This document shows positions 58,930 to 64,000 of a DNA stretch of 64,000 nt, one piece after another. The translations under genes were made by a program, and so were the position numbers. The stretch's first letter is position 1, and every line of letters starts with the position of its first letter. The notes below the pieces were generated by a model that made no database searches, had not been told where the DNA came from, and saw only the letters and a program-made list of their open reading frames with translations. The DNA is from WJJR01 sp964440935 (lineage in GTDB: Bacteria; Zixibacteria; MSB-5A5; WJJR01): assembly GCA_964440935.1 (NCBI GenBank), contig CAYTTY010000002.1, positions 124,001 through 188,000 of the forward strand, written 5' to 3'.

Positions 58930-60699
58930 ATGGCAGACCACTTTGGGCATCCGAGCGATCAGGCGAATACTATGGCACCGTCTGAAACCCACGTAACAGC
59001 GACGATCTCGTCGTCACACGACCATGCGCGTACCCGTCCGGTACAAACGGATACGGAGCGACTCGCGGTCGTCAGCCAGATCGTCCAGTGTGTCGGAAAT
59101 GGCATGGCCGATTCCTGTGCGCTCGGACACGTCTTGCAGGTCACGGCGAGGGCCTTGGGGGCATCACATGCCGTGATCCTTGAGAAACAAGCGGATGGCC
59201 TCTTCACACCGGTTTTGACCAGCGACCAGGATCCGCAAGCGTTGGCCTCCGTAGCCAGTATCTCGAACGAGCAACCGCTGGTGGCAACCACGTTTGCCGC
59301 CGGTGTTCCTCAGTTGGTCGGAGAGGGAATGCCCACCGGTGAATGTCTGTGCCTTGGTGACGATCTACCAGTACCCAAACGTCAATTTATCGCACCAATG
59401 GTTCACAACGGCGAATTGATCGGCCTCCTCGTAGTCAGTTCAGCTACGGCCGATGTCCTGCATGAGGATGATCGGTCCTACGTTGCCTTGCTGGCCGGAC
59501 AACTGGGGTGCTGCTTGCAGCAAACACGGCTTCAACGAGTTCTCGATCAAACACAGGAGAGCCTACGCGACCAGTTCATGCGCGCCGAAAAAATGCGCAC
59601 CATGGGCGAGATGGCCAGTGGCGTTTTCCACGACTTCAACAATATCCTGGGCGCCGTTGTTGGACGTGTCCAGTTGGTTCATTACAAAGTCGAAGACGAG
59701 AGCTTAAAGCGCTCGCTTTCTCAAATCGAGCGCATCGCCTTGCAGGGCGCCGAAACGGTCAAGCGGCTCCAGGAATTCTCACGACTCCACCAGCAGCAGC
59801 AAGCCGGCCCGTGCGATCTCAATCGCATCATCGATGATGCTCTTGATGTGACTCGGCACCGCTGGGAATCCCAAGCACAAAAACGCGGCATCTCCTACCA
59901 GGTTGACAAGCGGCTCGGACAGGACGTTGTCGTCAAAGGCATGCATTCACAGCTTGTCGACGCGATCGCGAATCTGATCCGCAATGCCCTCGATGCCATG
60001 GACCAGGGCGGCCGGCTGTCATTTGAAACCGGTCGATCCGGTGGTGTCTGCCGCCTGGCGGTCCGCGATGAAGGCCGTGGCATGACACACGATGAGGTGG
60101 AGCAGGTTTTTGCGCCGTTTTTTACGACCAAGGGCAGTGAAGGAACCGGACTCGGCATGACCGTGGTCCAAGACATCATCAAGAGCCACCAAGGGACAAT
60201 TACCATCGAGTCGACCCCCGGAGTGGGAACAACTTTCCGCATCGAACTGCCGGTCTTCAAGGAAGGCGCCAAGTCGTCCCGAGATTCCGGTGATCATCAA
60301 AAAGTCGATACTCTAAATCTTTTGGTCGTTGATGATGACCATATCATCCTCGACGTTGTCACCGAGGCGCTCGAAGACGCCGGCCACCGAGTCGACAGCT
60401 TCAGCCACGGTTCCGATGCGATCCATGCCATTGAGACGAACGAGTACCACGTGGTCGTCACCGACTTGGGTATGCCCGATGTGACCGGTTGGGAGGTCGC
60501 CCGCTCAGCGAAGATGCATCAGCCACAAATCCCCGTCGTGGTCATCTCCGGGTGGGGCGCGCAGTTCAACGACGATCAATTGGGCGATAGTGGCGTCGAT
60601 GCCATGCTCGCCAAGCCATTCCATCTCCAACTTCTCCGCGAAACCATCGAACGTCTGGCCAAGGGTGAACCGGCGAACGGCCCCGCCGTCCGCACCTAA
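58930..60699 (+). CDS. GAF - histidine kinase - receiver hybrid protein
   Basis: 589 aa. A GAF domain (about 45-205) has FIAPMVHNGELIGLLVVSSA near 157. HisKA is GVFHDFNNILGAVVGRVQLV near 231 with the phospho-His in HDFNN. HATPase has IANLIRNALDAMDQGGRL near 345, VRDEGRGMTHDEVEQVFAPF near 378 and GTGLGMTVVQDI near 405. The C-terminal receiver starts LLVVDDDHIILDVVTEALED near 463, phospho-Asp in VVTDLGMPDVTGWE near 513, Lys in MLAKPFHL. The gene begins 8 bp after the membrane GAF sensor gene. No DNA-binding output. Confidence 0.92.
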   Translation: MADHFGHPSDQANTMAPSETHVTATISSSHDHARTRPVQTDTERLAVVSQIVQCVGNGMADSCALGHVLQVTARALGASHAVILEKQADGLFTPVLTSDQDPQALASVASISNEQPLVATTFAAGVPQLVGEGMPTGECLCLGDDLPVPKRQFIAPMVHNGELIGLLVVSSATADVLHEDDRSYVALLAGQLGCCLQQTRLQRVLDQTQESLRDQFMRAEKMRTMGEMASGVFHDFNNILGAVVGRVQLVHYKVEDESLKRSLSQIERIALQGAETVKRLQEFSRLHQQQQAGPCDLNRIIDDALDVTRHRWESQAQKRGISYQVDKRLGQDVVVKGMHSQLVDAIANLIRNALDAMDQGGRLSFETGRSGGVCRLAVRDEGRGMTHDEVEQVFAPFFTTKGSEGTGLGMTVVQDIIKSHQGTITIESTPGVGTTFRIELPVFKEGAKSSRDSGDHQKVDTLNLLVVDDDHIILDVVTEALEDAGHRVDSFSHGSDAIHAIETNEYHVVVTDLGMPDVTGWEVARSAKMHQPQIPVVVISGWGAQFNDDQLGDSGVDAMLAKPFHLQLLRETIERLAKGEPANGPAVRT

Positions 60700-60806
60700 A
60701 GGGAGCGCCGAGCGCCAGCTCGGTGTACGGTGTACCGCAGGTTCGTAGGATCATTATCTCCGAAAAACAATTGACCGCAGCCCCATCGGTCTCTATTCAG
60801 TCTGTC

Positions 60807-62747
60807 ATGACGCGCAGACCGACAGCAGTGCTCTCGATCGTACTCACACTGGTCATCACGAGTTCTGTTTTTGCCCAGAGTCCTGATCGAGATAGCACAG
60901 CCGTCGCGGACACGACTCATTGGTGGCCGACAGAAGCCATCGCCAAGGCACTCTCGTACATTCGTCTCACTCCCGATGATCTCGCGCTCCGCGACGATTA
61001 CAATAAGCGCGACTCCTGTCGCCTCACAGTGGTCGATTCGATGATGCGCCGTCCGGATCAAATGCCGGTGTTTTTAGAAGGCACCGCGAACGACTTGTTT
61101 GGTGCATCTGCTGCACAGTCAAACACACGCCCGGAGCTCATCCCATTAGCTCAACTTGCCATTGGTGAAATTGACCAAGCATCCCGACCGAGACCAATGG
61201 CATCGCGTTTACCGGAGACATTGCAGCGCGAACTGACGGATTGGCCGGAGGGCTGGTCGAACTACCTTCGAGTTGCGCTGTCGGCTCTGTCCAATCGAAC
61301 CTGGGGCGACACGATTTTGTATGGTCTCGAGTCGGATGATCGCACCTTTGTCATCGAGCGAACGCCCGAATTCGTACTCGAGAATGAAGAAGACAAGAAC
61401 AAGTCCGCCGAGGCGCTCGACTCGCTGCAACAATTGGAAGATAGCTACGCTGTGCGCTTCGCAAGACTAGCCGGAGACATTGACTGGAAGTGGGTTTTTA
61501 CAGACGGTGTTCCGGCGGTAGACAAGTTGATCGAATGGCTCCCTGCCGCACCGCCGCCACTGGCTGCGATGCGCAGCATCGAGACTGATGCTGGAATGGT
61601 GGTGTTCGGTTCCGATGGCGACGATCTGTTCACCGGAAACGCCGCTCTCATCATCGATCCCGGTGGCAATGACCGTTATGAACTCACACCGCTCGAAGCG
61701 GGGCAGAACCGGTTGATTCTTGACTACGGCGGCAACGACGAGTACGCCGCCGACAGCCACTTTGTTTATGGCGCCGCGCAGTTTGGCTGGGGTATGCTGA
61801 TTGATTTTGCCGGTGACGATCTCTACCGCACCGGCAACTTCTCACTCGGCTGCGGCTGGTTCGGTGTGGGAGTGTTGCTCGATCTCGATGGACGCGATAT
61901 CTATCTCGGAGATATTTGTACGCAAGGCGCCGGGGGATTCGGTTTGGGGGTGTGCATGGACCGCGGAGGAGGCACCGACCAATACACCAGCCGTCTCTTT
62001 TCGCAGGGATTCGGATTCGCCGCCGGCGTTGGGGTATTGGCCGATGAAGGCGGCAATGATCTCTATTATTGCGGCGGCAAATACGAAGACATCCTCCGCT
62101 ATCGTGACCACTACCTGTCGCTGGGTCAGGGCTTTGCTTACGGCATCCGTCCGCACTTCTCCGGAGGCGTCGGACTCTTACTTGACAACAACGGCAACGA
62201 TCTTTACAGCGCCGACATTTTCGGGCAGGGGTGTTCGTATTGGTGGGCGTTTGGCGGGCTGTACGACGGCGGCGGGAATGATCAATACGTCGCGTTCCAA
62301 TACGCACAAGGTTCGGCCACTCATCTGACGGCGGGTTGTCTGCTTGATGCCGGTGGTGATGACCGTTACGAGTCGAAGGGCGTCTCCCAGGGATGCGGCC
62401 ACGATTGGGCGCCCGGTTTTCTGATTGATCTGAGCGGTAACGATCGGTATAGCGCCACCGATCTGTCGCAGGCCGCCGGATCGGCCAATGGTATCGGTGT
62501 CCTGATCGATTTGGCCGGTGATGACGGCTACCAGGTCACCTCCGACCAGAATACCCATGGTTACGGCAACCCGCGACGTGAGTACGGTTCCATCGGCTTG
62601 TTTCTCGATCTGGGCGGCTTTGACCGCTACTCCGGTCCGGGTGGTGAGGGCAAGGTATGGATTGGCGATTCACGTTGGGGTGTCGGTGTCGACGCTGATT
62701 CGCTCTGGCTTGTACCTGACCCCATGCCGACGACGGGGGAGGAGTGA
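60807..62747 (+). CDS. Exported GGxDxY-repeat protein
   Basis: 646 aa from ATG 60807, which gives a clean signal peptide (TAVLSIVLTLVITSSVFAQ); a GTG at 60723 is possible but would bury it. Residues about 25-270 are helical and unassigned. From about 280 to 635 there are twelve repeats of about 30 residues built on G-x-L-x-D-x-G-G-[ND]-D-x-Y: GGNDRY, GGNDEY, AGDDLY, DGRDIY, GGTDQY, GGNDLY, NGNDLY, GGNDQY, GGDDRY, SGNDRY, AGDDGY, GGFDRY. QGxGxxxG turns lie between several. This suggests a right-handed beta-solenoid with Asp-rich turns that may bind Ca2+. The function is unknown. The HEAT gene starts 1 bp after its stop. Confidence 0.8.
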   Translation: MTRRPTAVLSIVLTLVITSSVFAQSPDRDSTAVADTTHWWPTEAIAKALSYIRLTPDDLALRDDYNKRDSCRLTVVDSMMRRPDQMPVFLEGTANDLFGASAAQSNTRPELIPLAQLAIGEIDQASRPRPMASRLPETLQRELTDWPEGWSNYLRVALSALSNRTWGDTILYGLESDDRTFVIERTPEFVLENEEDKNKSAEALDSLQQLEDSYAVRFARLAGDIDWKWVFTDGVPAVDKLIEWLPAAPPPLAAMRSIETDAGMVVFGSDGDDLFTGNAALIIDPGGNDRYELTPLEAGQNRLILDYGGNDEYAADSHFVYGAAQFGWGMLIDFAGDDLYRTGNFSLGCGWFGVGVLLDLDGRDIYLGDICTQGAGGFGLGVCMDRGGGTDQYTSRLFSQGFGFAAGVGVLADEGGNDLYYCGGKYEDILRYRDHYLSLGQGFAYGIRPHFSGGVGLLLDNNGNDLYSADIFGQGCSYWWAFGGLYDGGGNDQYVAFQYAQGSATHLTAGCLLDAGGDDRYESKGVSQGCGHDWAPGFLIDLSGNDRYSATDLSQAAGSANGIGVLIDLAGDDGYQVTSDQNTHGYGNPRREYGSIGLFLDLGGFDRYSGPGGEGKVWIGDSRWGVGVDADSLWLVPDPMPTTGEE

Positions 62748-62748
62748 T

Positions 62749-63681
62749 GTGATTCGGCTTCGATTACTGCTTCTCCTGCCGGTTGTCCTCATCACGATTG
62801 CGGAGGCTGTACAAGCGATACCATCGGATTCCGCCCGTGTCGACAGCCTGTTTATCTATGCATCATCGGGGAGCGTCCGCCACCACGACATGGTGCAACC
62901 CGCCAAAGAGTCACTAACCGCGATGGGGGAGAAGGCGGCGCCATGGTTGGCGCGTAAGCTCGACGCTACCGATGCCCGTGAACGCCTCACACTCGCGCAG
63001 ATCTTCGAGGATATCGGTGCGGTAGCGGTGCCGCATGTGACACCATACCTCGACTCGGCCGGTGAGTACATGCCGAAGAACGCCGCGCGTTGCCTCGGAC
63101 GAATCGGTGATTCATCGGCGACTGCCGCTCTGATCAAACAACTCGATCATGCGGAGTATTCAGTTCGTTCCGAAGTTGCCACAGCCTTGGGCATGATCGC
63201 CGATGAACGCGCCAACCAACCGTTGCTCGATCAGCTGCCGAATGAACCGGACCCGGAAGTTCGCAAGAGCGTTGTGGTCGCATTGGGCAGAATTGGCCAT
63301 CCGATGGCAGCCGACGCGTTGATCGATGCCTTCGATGATCCCTTCTTCGGTGTGCGTCAGACCGCCATCGTAGCCATTGGCAACTTAAGCGAACCGCCGA
63401 CTGCACAAGTGGCTGATGCTGTGCACATGAACAAGGGCATCGCCCGTCACGCGGCCATTGTCGCGCTCGGCCATTGCGATACCGAACTCGCCCACGGCAT
63501 TCTCCTCGATATGCTCAACAGTCCCGACCCAATGATCCGCGGCTTTGCACTCGAGGGGTTGTCGATAGATTCCGCAGAAGAAGATCTCGAGTTGCTCACC
63601 GATCGTCTTGCTGGCGAATCCGATTCGTTCGTCCTCGCCCAGCTTGCGCGACTACGAGCAAGCAGTGAATCAGACAAGTGA
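62749..63681 (+). CDS. Exported HEAT-repeat protein
   Basis: 310 aa from a GTG at 62749 with GGGGGAGGAG upstream; the preceding stop is 1 bp away, so translation is coupled. Signal peptide IRLRLLLLLPVVLITIAEAV then QA. From about residue 45 to 300 are HEAT/PBS-lyase-like repeats, for example MPKNAARCLGRIGDSSATAA, YSVRSEVATALGMIADERAN, PEVRKSVVVALGRIGHPMAA and FGVRQTAIVAIGNLSEPPTA. HEAT solenoids mediate protein contacts. The tight coupling to the GGxDxY protein suggests the two act together outside the cytoplasmic membrane. Confidence 0.85.
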   Translation: MIRLRLLLLLPVVLITIAEAVQAIPSDSARVDSLFIYASSGSVRHHDMVQPAKESLTAMGEKAAPWLARKLDATDARERLTLAQIFEDIGAVAVPHVTPYLDSAGEYMPKNAARCLGRIGDSSATAALIKQLDHAEYSVRSEVATALGMIADERANQPLLDQLPNEPDPEVRKSVVVALGRIGHPMAADALIDAFDDPFFGVRQTAIVAIGNLSEPPTAQVADAVHMNKGIARHAAIVALGHCDTELAHGILLDMLNSPDPMIRGFALEGLSIDSAEEDLELLTDRLAGESDSFVLAQLARLRASSESDK

Positions 63682-63713
63682 AGTTCTGTGACACTGATGT
63701 CCATTAAGTGTCG

Positions 63714-63779
63714 GTCAGATGCACCGCTCGTTGCAGGCATCGTATATCCACTGGCGCATGATTGCGCGGGGCACCTGAC
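63714..63779. repeat. 66-bp palindromic unit, copy 2 (inverted)
   Basis: GTCAGATGCACCGCTCGTTG at the left and GATTGCGCGGGGCACCTGAC at the right; the reverse complement aligns with the unit at 51725-51790 over its length. Confidence 0.75.
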
Positions 63780-63864
63780 ACCCCCCCCTGAAACATACCG
63801 AAAGTACAAAAAACCGTTAAAGCGGTTCGATGAGCTGAGTAAACGTTCCGTACCACCCGGCTAT

Positions 63865-64000
63865 AGCAATTGTCAGAAGTATTTTCCGTTTCCATTGGGG
63901 TGCCACGGGCCTTCAGGGGTGTGTTGAAAAACCTGCTGACTATCATCACCTCAGACTGGGGAGGGCGAGGCTCCCGCCGAGCCGCCGTGTGGAACATGCC
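63865..64000. mobile_element. MITE-like element I (left part only)
   Basis: Left end AGCAATTGTCAGAAGTATTT followed by TCCGTTTC. The interior matches elements A and B (GCCACGGGCCTTCAGGGG, GACTATCATCACCTCAGACT). The right end lies outside the window. Confidence 0.65.

Larger units (their letters stand above)
63682..64000. other. Repeat region at the right edge
   Basis: 319 bp. It has the 66-bp palindromic unit at 63714-63779, then MITE-like element I from 63865 running off the window, with GTGCCACGGGCCTTCAGGGG at about 63900 and GAGGCTCCCGCCGAGCCG at about 63968 inside it. Confidence 0.75.

Overview
The window (about 57% GC by eye) comes from a motile, Gram-negative-type bacterium. It has flagellin with its export chaperones and FlgM. 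It also has proteins with signal peptides, a lipobox, or the look of outer-membrane beta-barrels. The housekeeping order thrS-infC / rpmI-rplT-pheS-pheT-(coiled coil)-zapA-rny-ymdB-folD-xseA-xseB-ispA-nadK, together with a RNase HIII, a two-domain KaiC and many PAS/GAF sensors, would fit an uncultured FCB-like lineage such as Zixibacteria. That placement is inference from gene order and style, not a database match.

Layout. (1) 1-7168: two very large TPR/glycosyltransferase proteins and two SAM methyltransferases on the plus strand, directly upstream of flagellin, probably a flagellin glycosylation and methylation module. (2) 8236-16393: late flagellar genes, namely a sigma-28-type promoter, a structured leader, fliC, flaG, fliD, fliS, flgN, a second sigma-28-type promoter driving a small flgM, and an HDOD gene. 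(3) 16500-19420: tRNA-Val(GAC), thrS and infC, the latter apparently starting at a rare ATA codon. (4) 19438-27990: an accessory block that splits the translation cluster. It holds a KaiC-like ATPase overlapping-coupled to a hybrid histidine kinase, two cupins, small unknown proteins and many intergenic repeats. (5) 27993-42480: a sigma-70 promoter, rpmI, rplT, a terminator, pheS, pheT, a ZapB-like coiled coil, zapA, rny, ymdB, folD, xseA, xseB, ispA and nadK. This run is interrupted by a GIY-YIG element inside perfect 32-bp inverted repeats and by a RAYT transposase with its REP palindromes. (6) 43044-47356: a beta-barrel protein, a DUF3179 lipoprotein, a ferritin-like protein, a thioesterase and a metallo-hydrolase. 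(7) 47844-54863: a PAS-only protein ending next to a MITE, an M3 oligopeptidase, a CPXCG-type zinc peptide, a DUF2339 membrane protein and another barrel. (8) 55007-63681: RNase HIII, an eIF2B-like protein, a membrane GAF sensor with a degenerate kinase core next to a GAF-kinase-receiver protein, and an exported protein with twelve GGxDxY repeats coupled to an exported HEAT-repeat protein.

The most unusual feature at large scale is the intergenic repeat load. There is a MITE-like family (nine copies, ends AGCGATTGTCAGAA...), 72-bp paired palindromes, 74-bp and 66-bp palindromic units, and REPs with a resident RAYT and a decayed RAYT remnant. Many apparent small ORFs between genes are translations of these repeats. 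The best biological leads are the flagellin modification island with its sigma-28/FlgM circuit, the KaiC-kinase pair, and the GGxDxY repeat protein.
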